NCBI RefSeq assembly: GCF_007625075.1
Contig: NZ_QMIE01000020.1
Span: 1-64,000, forward strand
Direction: 5' to 3'
Length of the DNA: 64,000 nucleotides
DNA from: Oceanidesulfovibrio indonesiensis
GTDB lineage: Bacteria; Desulfobacterota; Desulfovibrionia; Desulfovibrionales; Desulfovibrionaceae
Under the pieces are notes generated by a model. The model searched no databases. It saw nothing but the letters and a program-made list of their open reading frames with translations, and was not told where the DNA came from. Positions 9,550-16,749 of the stretch are shown piece by piece. Within the stretch, counting starts at the first letter, position 1; every line of letters starts with the position of its first letter. Made by a program: the position numbers and the translations under genes.

Positions 9550-10121
9550 GATTCACTCCTTGCATGGTCGCTGACGTCATGTTTGCGCCAGATGCGTTCT
9601 GCTACACGTTCGGCAATATCCCGGAATGTCTCGCGGCCGCTTTCCGGGTCGATCCCGGCAAGACGCAGCGCGAGACGCAGCTTGAGCGCGTATGCAAGCA
9701 CCGCCTCTTCACCGTAGGGACGCCCCACGACGAGGTCGTCCAGCAACGAGAATCGCAAGGCGGCGAGCTCTCGTTCGCGCAACAACGGGTTCTCGGCCTG
9801 GAACGCCTCGTTCACGCCGTGGACCACGGAAAGGTCCACATGGTCGTACGGCAATCCGGCGCCCGGCTCGGTGTTACGCGCCTCGGCGCGTCTCTGGGCC
9901 TGGGCGTTGACTATCTGCGCCTCGAAATTCAGCACCGTATCGAGAAACGGATGCGCGACGTGGCCCTCGTCCTCGTGCATGATCGCCCGCACGATCCTGA
10001 ACAGCGGCGCCGGCAGCGCAGTTTCGGCAGCGGCCAGGAAACCTTCGGCCGTCACAGGCGATGTCTTGCCCGGCGTAAGCAGGGGCATGGAGGCGAGCAG
10101 ATAGTAATAGCCCACGTTCAT
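9546..10121 (-). CDS. DUF2764 protein, likely V-ATPase subunit C analogue
   Basis: This 191-residue protein begins 'MNVGYYYLLASMPLL', typical of the DUF2764 family that sits between E and A genes in the short V-ATPase operons of chlamydiae and spirochaetes. It is thought to take the place of the missing C subunit, which joins the rotor to the ring. The rest is helical and charged with no catalytic motif. It overlaps the E gene by four bases (ATGA) and the A gene by four (GTGA). The C-like role is inferred from position and family. Confidence 0.85.
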   Translation of the reverse strand: MNVGYYYLLASMPLLTPGKTSPVTAEGFLAAAETALPAPLFRIVRAIMHEDEGHVAHPFLDTVLNFEAQIVNAQAQRRAEARNTEPGAGLPYDHVDLSVVHGVNEAFQAENPLLRERELAALRFSLLDDLVVGRPYGEEAVLAYALKLRLALRLAGIDPESGRETFRDIAERVAERIWRKHDVSDHARSES

Positions 10122-10756
10122 TCGCTCCCGGCGGCGTTGTCGTTCTCCCGCGCAGCCACCTTGACGATCTCGGCCAGACGAGGCCTGAGATAGAGGGACA
10201 GCGCCTCGGCCACGGCTTCGTTGGTGAAGTCGAGATAGACCTCGCCCTCCTTGAACGCGACCTTGAAGCCCTTCTCGATCTCCTGGTCCACCCGGATCTT
10301 CACGCCGGAGGCCATCTTCTCACGATATCGCGAAGCAAAGAAGGCAACGAGCTTCTCCTTGTCCTGCGGACTCAGGAGGAACTCCAGCCGATGGTCGCCG
10401 GCCTTCTCGGCGCAGGACTGGGCAATGCCGGCGAGCATCTGCTTGAGCACGTCGATGGTCATGGCCTCGTCCACGGCCTCGGCCACCAGCAGTTCGAGGA
10501 TGTTTTCGATACCGCGCTTGACCGATATGAGCAGGTCGCGGGAGGCCTGATGCAACTGCGCCTCGGCCCGTTCCTCGTACGCGGCGGCTTCCTCGCGGCC
10601 GTTTTCGATGATTGCGGCCTTTTCCTGCTCGGCCTGCTCCACAATCGCGCGGGCTTTTTCCTGAGCGTTGGAGACAATGGTGCGGGCCTTGGACTCGGCC
10701 TCCTGCACAGCCTCCTGCTGCAGACGTTCTATGAGATGTTCCAACGATTCGGACAT
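10118..10756 (-). CDS. ntpE: V-type ATPase subunit E (peripheral stalk)
   Basis: The 212-residue protein has a long N-terminal helix rich in Glu, Ala and Lys (about residues 1-95) that forms the stator stalk, then a globular C-terminal domain ending in 'LYLRPRLAEIVKVAARE'. It is the first gene of the ATPase operon. I chose the start at 10756 (MSESLEHLIERLQ) because AAGGAG lies upstream at a workable distance; an in-frame ATG 24 bases earlier has none. Confidence 0.92.
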   Translation of the reverse strand: MSESLEHLIERLQQEAVQEAESKARTIVSNAQEKARAIVEQAEQEKAAIIENGREEAAAYEERAEAQLHQASRDLLISVKRGIENILELLVAEAVDEAMTIDVLKQMLAGIAQSCAEKAGDHRLEFLLSPQDKEKLVAFFASRYREKMASGVKIRVDQEIEKGFKVAFKEGEVYLDFTNEAVAEALSLYLRPRLAEIVKVAARENDNAAGSE

Positions 10757-11288
10757 GGGATCGACTCCTTGCGACGCCAAGTGCTTTGTATGGATCGTGT
10801 CCCAAAACCTACCCGGTTCTCAGGCAAATGGGAATATCAACGACGGAAATCGACAGCATCCCGACATCTCCACAGCTAAAGACACCCTGTGGAACAGCTG
10901 GGAATCATGCCGTGAAACAAAAACGCCGCCTCTGTATTTTTTCGAGCCCGCTCAGTGCTCGGCAGAATTCAGAGCACACGGACCGCAGGGGCGCCAAAAC
11001 AAACAGACCATATGAACTCCATGCACCTGTCACATGGAACGTCTGATTATTCACTTCTGACTCTCGCGGCATTCGCAATGCGGCCTGCCGAAGCCGCCGC
11101 CTTCGTATCAGGAGACCGAAGTCATGCAGACCTTTTCGCTCCATGCAAGGGAATATTTTATACCTTCGCGTATCTGGCCTTGCAAGATAGCTACACCTGC
11201 CGGCGTGTGGAAAATACGAGGCTGGTTATTGACTGAATATTTCCAGTGGCTACAATAGCCGTGATCATGCCAGCCGAGGAGGTCCGAG
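10757..11288. other. Divergent promoter region between V-ATPase and hsp20 operons
   Basis: This 532-bp region must carry the ATPase promoter (leftward) and the hsp20 promoter (rightward). The hsp20 promoter is clear and listed separately. For the ATPase operon I see only weak sigma-70-like candidates. No convincing small gene, tRNA or repeat was seen. Confidence 0.6.
11229..11256 (+). promoter_or_regulatory. Sigma-70-type promoter of the hsp20 pair
   Basis: TTGACT (11229-11234) and TACAAT (11251-11256) are separated by 16 bp, close to the housekeeping consensus. Transcription would start near 11263, about 25 bases before the ATG, with GAGGAGGT as the ribosome site. No CIRCE element or ROSE-like thermometer was seen. 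Confidence 0.7.
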
Positions 11289-11693
11289 ATGGTTATCGAC
11301 TTCAGTCCGTTTTATGATTTCCACAGGAATATCGACAAGCTGCTGAGCGACGTCTGGAGCACCGGCGGTTCCCGCGGACAGTCGTCCTACCCCCTGGTCA
11401 ATGTCAGCGAGGATGACTCTGCAATCTATGTCCAATGCGAAATACCCGGTGTTCCGCGCGAGGACATCGACATCACCATCGTTGAATCGAGCCTTTCCAT
11501 CAAAGGCGAACGCAAGCCGGCCCAAGGCAAGTATTATCGCCAGGAACGTCCCACCGGTGTGTTCCAGAGACTCATCGCACTCAACACGTCCGTGGACCCT
11601 GAACGCGTCAAGGCCTCGCTTTCGGACGGCGTGCTTTCCATCACCCTGCCCAAAACCGCCTTGTCCAAGGCGCGCAAGATCGCCATAGACTGA
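11289..11693 (+). CDS. Hsp20 small heat-shock protein (first copy)
   Basis: This 134-residue protein is a small heat-shock chaperone, an ATP-independent holdase. The alpha-crystallin domain spans about residues 35-125: 'YPLVNVSEDDSAIYVQCEIPGVPREDIDITI' at its start and 'SLSDGVLSITLPK' at its end, the latter holding the G-V-L motif. The N-terminal arm is short (DFSPFYDFHRNIDKLLSDVW). It is followed after 15 bp by a second Hsp20 gene, and the two probably form a mixed oligomer. Confidence 0.92.
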   Translation: MVIDFSPFYDFHRNIDKLLSDVWSTGGSRGQSSYPLVNVSEDDSAIYVQCEIPGVPREDIDITIVESSLSIKGERKPAQGKYYRQERPTGVFQRLIALNTSVDPERVKASLSDGVLSITLPKTALSKARKIAID

Positions 11694-11708
11694 TGGAGGA
11701 ACCGGACA

Positions 11709-12095
11709 ATGGCCGCTCACCTGATGAAAAGGGACAAAGAGACCAGGGACCTGCCCCGCTACCGTCCGGCTACGGACATTATCGAAATGGCTGACGGGTT
11801 CCACATTTTCATGGATGTGCCCGGCGTGGTGCGGGATACGCTCTCCATCGACCTCAACGAAAACGAACTGGTCGTAACCGCCCGCACTTCATACAAAGCA
11901 GATCCCTCGGAGCACGCCAGGCCCAAGTATCTGCACATGGAGTTCGGCGGCGGCGAGTATCGCCGGGTGTTCACCATATCGGACGATGTGGACCGGCAGC
12001 GGATCACCGCACATCTTGAAAACGGCGTGCTCGAACTCGTGCTGCCCCGCGCCGAAGACAAGACCCCCAAACGCATCGATATCTCCACGGGGTAA
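11709..12095 (+). CDS. Hsp20 small heat-shock protein (second copy)
   Basis: This 128-residue protein is a second alpha-crystallin chaperone. The domain runs from 'YRPATDIIEMADGFHIFMDVPGVVRDTLSIDL' to 'AHLENGVLELVLPRAE'. It differs clearly from its neighbour, so the pair is an old duplication or a class A/B pair. It shares the promoter of the first gene; GGAGGA lies ahead of its ATG. Downstream lies a fold-back repeat and no clear terminator. Confidence 0.9.
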   Translation: MAAHLMKRDKETRDLPRYRPATDIIEMADGFHIFMDVPGVVRDTLSIDLNENELVVTARTSYKADPSEHARPKYLHMEFGGGEYRRVFTISDDVDRQRITAHLENGVLELVLPRAEDKTPKRIDISTG

Positions 12096-12103
12096 GAGCC
12101 CTT

Positions 12104-12232
12104 AACAGGCTGCTGGAATTCCCCCGCCGGGCTGCGTCGCCTGGAAATGTTCCAAGCCGATGCGTGTATAGAAATACATGAGGAGTTGAACTTTTCTCGC
12201 GCCTTGCCAGCGCTGTTTTTGAACAGCCTGTC
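12104..12232. repeat. Fold-back intergenic repeat with CAGGCTG ends
   Basis: The segment begins AACAGGCTGCTGGAA and ends TTTTTGAACAGCCTGTC, so its ends are inverted copies of each other (8 of 9 bases). Just beyond it, AACAGTCTGTTCCGAAAC (12249-12266) repeats the end sequence in direct orientation with a period of 27. A 17-bp relative of the left end lies inverted near 42230. Elements with such ends are common between genes in related bacteria, to my recollection; mobility by a transposase acting in trans is a guess. Confidence 0.55.
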
Positions 12233-12386
12233 GGGAAACGATTTTCTCAACAGTCTGTTCCGAAACCGGTCTTTCAGGTCTGCGACAAGGATACTTCCGT
12301 AGCTCCAGTAAACCACGCACCGGCAGGCAGCCTTTCCCCCACGCAGCACCTTCCGCATCGCGCCCGCTTGCGCTATCGTGCGCGCC

Positions 12387-13247
12387 ATGGCTCGCGAGCT
12401 TTGCATCCTCCATGCGAACTGCCAGGGCGACCCGCTCGCCTGGCTCCTGGAACGTCATCCCGGCTTCGCCCAGCGCTTCGAACTGCGCCGGTACGTGAAC
12501 TATCTGCGCGAGCCCGTGCCCTCTTCCGAGCTCGCCAGCGCAGCCGTGCTCATCCACCAGCAACTCGGCCCCAAGTGGAACGAGCTCGCCAGCGCAAACA
12601 TGCGGGCGCAACTGCCCGAAAGCGCCACGGCCATCTGCCTGCCCAACCTGATGTGCCGAACCTGCTGGCCGTTCTGGGAATCCCGGCCGGGCATGGACTT
12701 CAGCGATTCGTTCCTCAATGCGCTCCAGGACCGTGGCCTCTCCAAGGCCGAGATACTCCACATCGCCTGCCGCACGGACCTTTCAAGATACCACGACGTG
12801 CAGGCGCTGGCCGAAAGTTCACTGGTCATCGAGCGAGAGAAGGAAAAGGACTGGGATATCAAACTCACCGACCACATCGAAGCGAATTACACCCGGCGCC
12901 GGCTCTTCACCACCATCAACCACCCGTGTCCCGAACTGAATGCGACTATTGCCCGGGGCGTGCTGGATTTGTTGGAACTCGAATCGCCCTCCCCGGAGCT
13001 GGAGGCGGCCATGCCGGCCATCGAACCGGAGCTTGAGCTGCCCTTTCACCCCCAGGTCGCTTCCATTCTGGGCCTGGATTGGGTGGAGCCCGGCAACAGC
13101 TTCCGCATTTATGAACACCGCCTCACCTACGAGGAGTATGTCTCCCACTATCTGGACTGCCGCAGCCTGGGAGAGTCCGCGCTCATCGCCTTCATTCGCC
13201 TCCGCCACGGGGCGATGACGGAGCGTGGCGGAGACGCCGCCAGCTGA
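12387..13247 (+). CDS. WcbI-like polysaccharide biosynthesis protein
   Basis: The 286-residue protein resembles the WcbI family, whose members take part in capsule synthesis as probable acyl-transfer enzymes. The family hallmark is the early 'LHANCQGDPLAWLL' (Asn-Cys-Gln), followed by 'CLPNLMCRTCWPFW' and 'TTINHPCPELNATIARGVLDLL'. There is no signal peptide, so it should act in the cytoplasm. The start is uncertain: ATG at 12387 lies nearest to the NCQ motif as in the family, but a GTG at 12378 is possible and neither has a good ribosome site. It converges on the next gene with directly abutting stop codons. The exact reaction is unknown. Confidence 0.75.
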   Translation: MARELCILHANCQGDPLAWLLERHPGFAQRFELRRYVNYLREPVPSSELASAAVLIHQQLGPKWNELASANMRAQLPESATAICLPNLMCRTCWPFWESRPGMDFSDSFLNALQDRGLSKAEILHIACRTDLSRYHDVQALAESSLVIEREKEKDWDIKLTDHIEANYTRRRLFTTINHPCPELNATIARGVLDLLELESPSPELEAAMPAIEPELELPFHPQVASILGLDWVEPGNSFRIYEHRLTYEEYVSHYLDCRSLGESALIAFIRLRHGAMTERGGDAAS

Positions 13248-14072
13248 TCACTGAGTTGCATGCGGGCTTGATGTCCCGCCCTGTGCTGCCGCCCTGGCCT
13301 CCAGTTTCCCGGCAAGATCCAACAGCACACTGGCGGCTTCTGCCTGCAGACGGTCGGCATCCATCTCAGGTCCGGCCAGCCCTGCCATGAACGCACGAGC
13401 GAAACGGCAGTCCGGCGTGTCGACATCATTCCCTTCCCGGCAGGCCGCCAGCTGCCGCGCCTTGTCCGCCGTGGATTCCAAAAGATCGCGCGTCCACGCA
13501 TTCCGGCCGGCGTCCTCTGCCACAGCGTCCGGCCCTGGTTCGCTGCCGGCAGATTCCCGCCCCATGAGATCCTGCTCCTGGAGCGGGCGCAGCCTGTCTC
13601 CCTGCGCGACAAGAGATTTCACGAACCGCTCCGCCACCACGAAGTAGCCCAGCTTGAGGGCCACCGGCGTGATGCCGGGTGAAGGCGGCCGCTCTTCCTC
13701 CGGCAAGGCGTACACATCCAATCCGTACAGCGCGGCCAGCTCCCGTGCCGGGAGGAACTCGCCGCCGTAACCGCGCCAAGCGCGATGCCGCTCTGCAATA
13801 TACCGCGCGAAGTCGGCAATGGGGTCGAGAGGCGTCTGGCGAAGGTCAGGTTGCGACTCAGGCCCCGGGACACCCCATGTTTCCGGTTCTTCTGGCGGGA
13901 GCGAACTCGCCTCCGGTTTCTCGGGGGTCGGCTCGGTCGATTCGATCACCTCTGTCGCATCCGGCTCGCCGCCACCTCGCTCCCACAGTTCATAAGCTCC
14001 CACGACCATGAAAAAAGCCGCTGCGACGAGCAGCATGACGCCAAGAAGCAGACCGGATTTTCGGCTACGCAT
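13248..14072 (-). CDS. Membrane-anchored protein of unknown function
   Basis: This 274-residue protein has a basic N-terminus and one membrane helix (about residues 8-27), then a Pro/Glu-rich linker (30-75) and a soluble domain that should face the periplasm. The domain has two cysteines (ACREG and DCRFA) near residues 210-222. No enzyme motif was recognised. It converges with the WcbI-like gene, and the two stop codons are adjacent with no spacer. Confidence 0.7.
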   Translation of the reverse strand: MRSRKSGLLLGVMLLVAAAFFMVVGAYELWERGGGEPDATEVIESTEPTPEKPEASSLPPEEPETWGVPGPESQPDLRQTPLDPIADFARYIAERHRAWRGYGGEFLPARELAALYGLDVYALPEEERPPSPGITPVALKLGYFVVAERFVKSLVAQGDRLRPLQEQDLMGRESAGSEPGPDAVAEDAGRNAWTRDLLESTADKARQLAACREGNDVDTPDCRFARAFMAGLAGPEMDADRLQAEAASVLLDLAGKLEARAAAQGGTSSPHATQ

Positions 14073-14212
14073 ACACCCCCTCGAAACCTCCGCATAGAAG
14101 CAGTCAATACATTCTCCGCTTGCTCATTCTGTTTAACTATTGGCCCATTTCCCACAACTCGTGCACATACAGATATTGTTTGCCCTGTCAATGATTCTGG
14201 GGGTTGGAATCG

Positions 14213-14755
14213 ATGCGCACGTACGAACAGGCACGGGAATCATCGCGCGATCCGTCGATTGCCGTTGACTTCTTGTTCCGCAGCCGTTTGCCGTATCATG
14301 CCTTGCGGTTGACGCTGGCCGGCTTCTTTCTCGTGGCTGCTGTCTACAAATTTGCCGATCTGCACGGTTTTGCCGACACCATCGCGGCGTTCGGCATCGT
14401 GCCGGCGCCGCTTGCGGGCTGGACGGCGCTTTTCCTGCCGATTGCCGAGCTTGTCGCTGCTCTGGCCCTTGCGTTCGACATCCGCGGCGGACTCTCCGCC
14501 ATCACCGCGCTCACCCTTCTGTTCATTGTTGTGCTCGCTTACGGCATCGCCCTCGGCCTGGATATCGATTGCGGTTGCTACGGTCCCGGAGACCCGGAAG
14601 CCGAGGCGTTCTCCAGCCTGCGCACGTCCCTGTACCGTGATTTCTGGTTCCTGGCCCTTGCCGGCTACTGTTTTTTCTGGCGCAGGTTGAACCGACACCG
14701 CCCCTTGGGCATTCGCGAATCCGTCCAGCGATTGCTCCGTGCCGTGCACCATTAA
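14213..14755 (+). CDS. MauE/DoxX-like membrane protein
   Basis: The 180-residue protein has four predicted membrane helices and matches the MauE-type DoxX superfamily: 'LRLTLAGFFLVAAVYKFADLHGFADTIAAFGIVP' at the start and 'GLDIDCGCYGPGDPEAEAF' between helices 3 and 4, with the paired Cys (DCGCYG) characteristic of the family. MauE-like proteins are linked with disulfide or sulfur transfer in the envelope. The start at ATG 14213 was preferred to a TTG nine bases upstream. The next gene, 20 bp on, is an exported rhodanese, which fits a shared sulfur role. Confidence 0.82.
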   Translation: MRTYEQARESSRDPSIAVDFLFRSRLPYHALRLTLAGFFLVAAVYKFADLHGFADTIAAFGIVPAPLAGWTALFLPIAELVAALALAFDIRGGLSAITALTLLFIVVLAYGIALGLDIDCGCYGPGDPEAEAFSSLRTSLYRDFWFLALAGYCFFWRRLNRHRPLGIRESVQRLLRAVHH

Positions 14756-14775
14756 CACCATCAAAAGGACTCGCC

Positions 14776-15303
14776 ATGAAACGACTTATTGCATTCGCCG
14801 CTCTCGTTCTGGCTCTTACCGCATTCGCTTCTCCCGCTTCAGCCCTGTTCGGCAGCGACAAATTCGAGAAGGAACTGGAAATGGAGGCCGCCGTGGTCAA
14901 ATACCTGGGCGAGGCTGAACGCGGCGACTACCAAACCGTGGACACGCCCACGCTGAAGCAGTGGATCGAAGAAGGCAAGGACATGATCATCGTGGACACC
15001 ATGCCTTTCGAGGATAGCTACGCCAAGGAGCACATCCCCGGCGCGTTGAATTTCGTATTCCCCATCCCGGACATGGACGAGTGGGATGCAAGCGAGACCA
15101 GCGGCTCTCTGGAGGAGTTTGAAACGCTTCTCGGCCCGGACAAGGACAAAACCATCGTAATCTACTGTGGATTCGTCAAATGCACCCGCAGCCACAATGG
15201 CGCCGCATGGGCGCGCAAACTGGGCTATACGGATGTCTACCGGCAGCCCGGCGGCATATTTGCCTGGAAAGGTGCAAAACACCCCACCGAGAGCGCCAAG
15301 TAA
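14776..15303 (+). CDS. Exported rhodanese-domain protein
   Basis: This 175-residue protein has a signal peptide (about residues 1-23, ending SPASA) and one rhodanese domain: 'TLKQWIEEGKDMIIVDTMPFEDSYAKEHIPGALNF' and the active-site loop 'IVIYCGFVKCTRSH', where the first cysteine is in the catalytic place. Rhodaneses move sulfane sulfur. The loop is longer than the usual six-residue loop and contains a second cysteine, so disulfide chemistry is also possible. It is the partner of the MauE-like gene just upstream. Confidence 0.88.
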   Translation: MKRLIAFAALVLALTAFASPASALFGSDKFEKELEMEAAVVKYLGEAERGDYQTVDTPTLKQWIEEGKDMIIVDTMPFEDSYAKEHIPGALNFVFPIPDMDEWDASETSGSLEEFETLLGPDKDKTIVIYCGFVKCTRSHNGAAWARKLGYTDVYRQPGGIFAWKGAKHPTESAK

Positions 15304-15337
15304 CCTGTATATTCGAAGGTGCCCGATAAACCATTGT

Positions 15338-15370
15338 GCGGACGCGTTGGTTCCATGTGGACGCGTCCGC
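15338..15370 (+). terminator. Strong hairpin after the MauE-rhodanese pair
   Basis: GCGGACGCGT (15338-15347) and ACGCGTCCGC (15361-15370) pair over ten bases around a 13-base loop. It starts 35 bp after the rhodanese stop. There is no T run, so it may be a processing or stability hairpin instead of a classical terminator. Confidence 0.6.
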
Positions 15371-15512
15371 GCAAGTCGCTGACCCTCTGCCTGCCACGTC
15401 GGCGCACCGAAAAAAATGGCCCCCTGCCGAGATAGCGAGAGGTACGAAAGAAAGCACCGGAGATCTGAGGAAGTCTACCCCATACACGGACACTCCGTTC
15501 GCAATTCTTTTG

Positions 15513-15668
15513 TCAGGGATCCATTTCTTCCAAACCACCCGAAGGCGTCTCTTCGGTCTCTCCGTTGGTTTCCTGCTTTCGCGCCAGCTTGCGCTGTTCC
15601 TTTTCTTCCTTCTTCTTTTTCGCTATTTCGTTCTGGCGTTTCTCATACTTGTAGTTTCGTTTTGCCAA
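15513..15668 (-). CDS. Small lysine-rich protein of unknown function
   Basis: A TTG at 15668 with an excellent ribosome site (CGGAGGT, five bases upstream) opens a 51-codon frame. The product starts MAKRNYKYEKRQNEIAKKKK and continues as a highly charged Lys/Glu helix with an acidic tail. Such basic helical mini-proteins can bind RNA or ribosomes, but no function is known for this one. The frame is open further upstream, but that part crosses a terminator and a repeat and does not look coding. Confidence 0.65.
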   Translation of the reverse strand: MAKRNYKYEKRQNEIAKKKKEEKEQRKLARKQETNGETEETPSGGLEEMDP

Positions 15669-15705
15669 TTCTACCTCCGGGTTGGATTGCCATTGCGGAA
15701 CCTGA

Positions 15706-15744
15706 AACAAAAAAGCGCCCGTCTCCCGGAAAAGAGACGGACGC
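15706..15744 (-). terminator. Rho-independent terminator downstream of the RRM gene
   Basis: On the minus strand GCGTCCGTCTC and GAGACGGGCGC form a stable stem followed by TTTTTTG. It lies 155 bp after the stop of the RRM gene and ahead of the small lysine-rich gene, so it most likely ends the RRM transcript. Confidence 0.8.
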
Positions 15745-15754
15745 CGGATGCACG

Positions 15755-15880
15755 TATTACTTGGAGTACAAAATTCTTTAACTCCGCGTTTCCACGGCAC
15801 TCGCCGCATGACCACGCTTCGAGCGCGGCCGTCCATATAACTGGGGAGCGAAAATGCGAAATTTTCTGCTCCCAGTTATA
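15755..15880 (+). repeat. Structured intergenic repeat, copy A
   Basis: This is the first of four copies of a roughly 126-bp element. It begins TATTACTTGGAG and ends CTCCCAGTTATA. The right half is a long hairpin: TATAACTGGG pairs with CCCAGTTATA and the inner AAAAT/ATTTT continues the stem. The left half and centre are more diverged than in the other copies (GGCACTCGCC replaces the GC-rich centre). The element lies between the RRM gene and its terminator, so it is likely part of that transcript. Confidence 0.85.
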
Positions 15881-15899
15881 TCGCCCTGTAATTTGGGAG

Positions 15900-16163
15900 C
15901 TACCAGCGAGGCTTTTCTGCGCGGGGCCTGGCCTCGTTCACCTTGAGATTGCGGCCGCCGAAATCTTTGCCGTCCATATTCTTGATCGCCTCCATGGCGC
16001 CGGCGTCGTCCATTTCCACAAAACCGAAACCACGGGGACGGCCGGTTTCGCGATCCGAAATCAGGTTCACGGAGTTCACCTGGCCATATTGCTCGAAAGC
16101 AGAGCGGACTTCGTCCTCAGAAACGGACCAGGGTAGATTGCCGACGTAAATGTTCTTCGACAT
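15900..16163 (-). CDS. RNA-binding protein with one RRM domain
   Basis: This 87-residue protein is a single RNA recognition motif: RNP2 is IYVGNL (residues 5-10) and RNP1 is RGFGFVEM (about 44-51). The C-terminus is short and basic (EARPRAEKPRW). Such proteins bind single-stranded RNA and in cyanobacteria and other bacteria are often induced by cold. The start at 16163 gives a product beginning MSKNIYVGNLPW, standard for the family, and AGGT lies upstream. A terminator-like hairpin lies in its leader, which suggests control at the RNA level. Confidence 0.93.
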   Translation of the reverse strand: MSKNIYVGNLPWSVSEDEVRSAFEQYGQVNSVNLISDRETGRPRGFGFVEMDDAGAMEAIKNMDGKDFGGRNLKVNEARPRAEKPRW

Positions 16164-16211
16164 GAAAAAATACCTCAACTGTTTTAGATGATTGTGCGCA
16201 AACGGTACGCA

Positions 16212-16243
16212 ATAAAAAAAGCAACGCACATTGCACGCTGCTT
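16212..16243 (-). terminator. Terminator-like hairpin in the RRM leader (attenuator or small RNA end)
   Basis: On the minus strand AAAGCAGCGTGC pairs with GTGCGTTGCTTT across a three-base loop, counting G-T pairs, and is followed by seven T residues. It ends about 50 bases before the RRM start codon. No gene lies just upstream on this strand, so it either attenuates the RRM transcript or ends a small RNA. A possible promoter (TTGACT, 17 bp, GATTAA) lies about 110 bp upstream. Confidence 0.65.
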
Positions 16244-16480
16244 TGATGTCGTCCTGTCTCAATTCGAAAACCAGCCCGGCCAACAAACAGACCGTGCTTT
16301 CACGGGTGTCATTGGATACATTTTCATCCTTAATCAATGATCCTACGCGAGAAGTCAAACAATATTCGACAACTCTCCGAAATCTACCTGTGTAAGCCTG
16401 TGGGACGCTCGGCATCCGGGGCGCCATCACGCGCCTGCCAGGCGCCCTGAGAGAACCTTAAAGCCGGGCGAATGCATATG

Positions 16481-16608
16481 TATTACTCAGAGCAGAATCT
16501 TTGAAACATTCTGCTCTCGCGGCGTTCGCCGCGTGGCCCCGCTTTCTGCGTGACCGTGCTTATTACTTCGAACCACAAAATGTTTCGCATTTTGTGCTCT
16601 CAGTAATA
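16481..16608 (+). repeat. Structured intergenic repeat, copy B
   Basis: This 128-bp copy begins TATTACTCAGAGCAGAAT and ends GTGCTCTCAGTAATA. It keeps the GC-rich centre GCGGCGTTCGCCGC exactly. The left arms are AGAGCAGAAT and ATTCTGCTCT, and the right arms are CACAAAATG and CATTTTGTG. These sequences differ from copies C and D, yet both arms changed together so that pairing is kept. Confidence 0.88.
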
Positions 16609-16749
16609 ATGAACAGTGATACGGAACTCTCTTAAGAGCGCACCGTACAGATCGTCCGGAGTCGTCTCAACAATAGTTTTTCGCTGGCCTGTAGTATTCC
16701 TGCCGATTGAAGAAGTCCTTTCGCAGAGTGTCCAAAAATGTCCGAGGCC

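Larger units (their letters stand above)
16164..16749. other. Intergenic region with leader hairpin and repeat copy B
   Basis: This 586-bp region separates the RRM and MurJ genes, both on the minus strand. It contains the leader hairpin (16212-16243), a possible promoter near 16320-16355, and repeat copy B (16481-16608). The rest shows no supported gene. Confidence 0.55.

Noticed and set aside
10955-11236. Small open frames in the ATPase/hsp20 intergenic region
   Set aside because: No ribosome sites, no recognisable composition, and one crosses the hsp20 -35 box.
15755-15880. Repeat copies taken for integron attC sites or a CRISPR array
   Set aside because: The copies are kilobases apart and do not flank gene cassettes with an integrase. 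No attC core sites, spacers or cas genes are seen.
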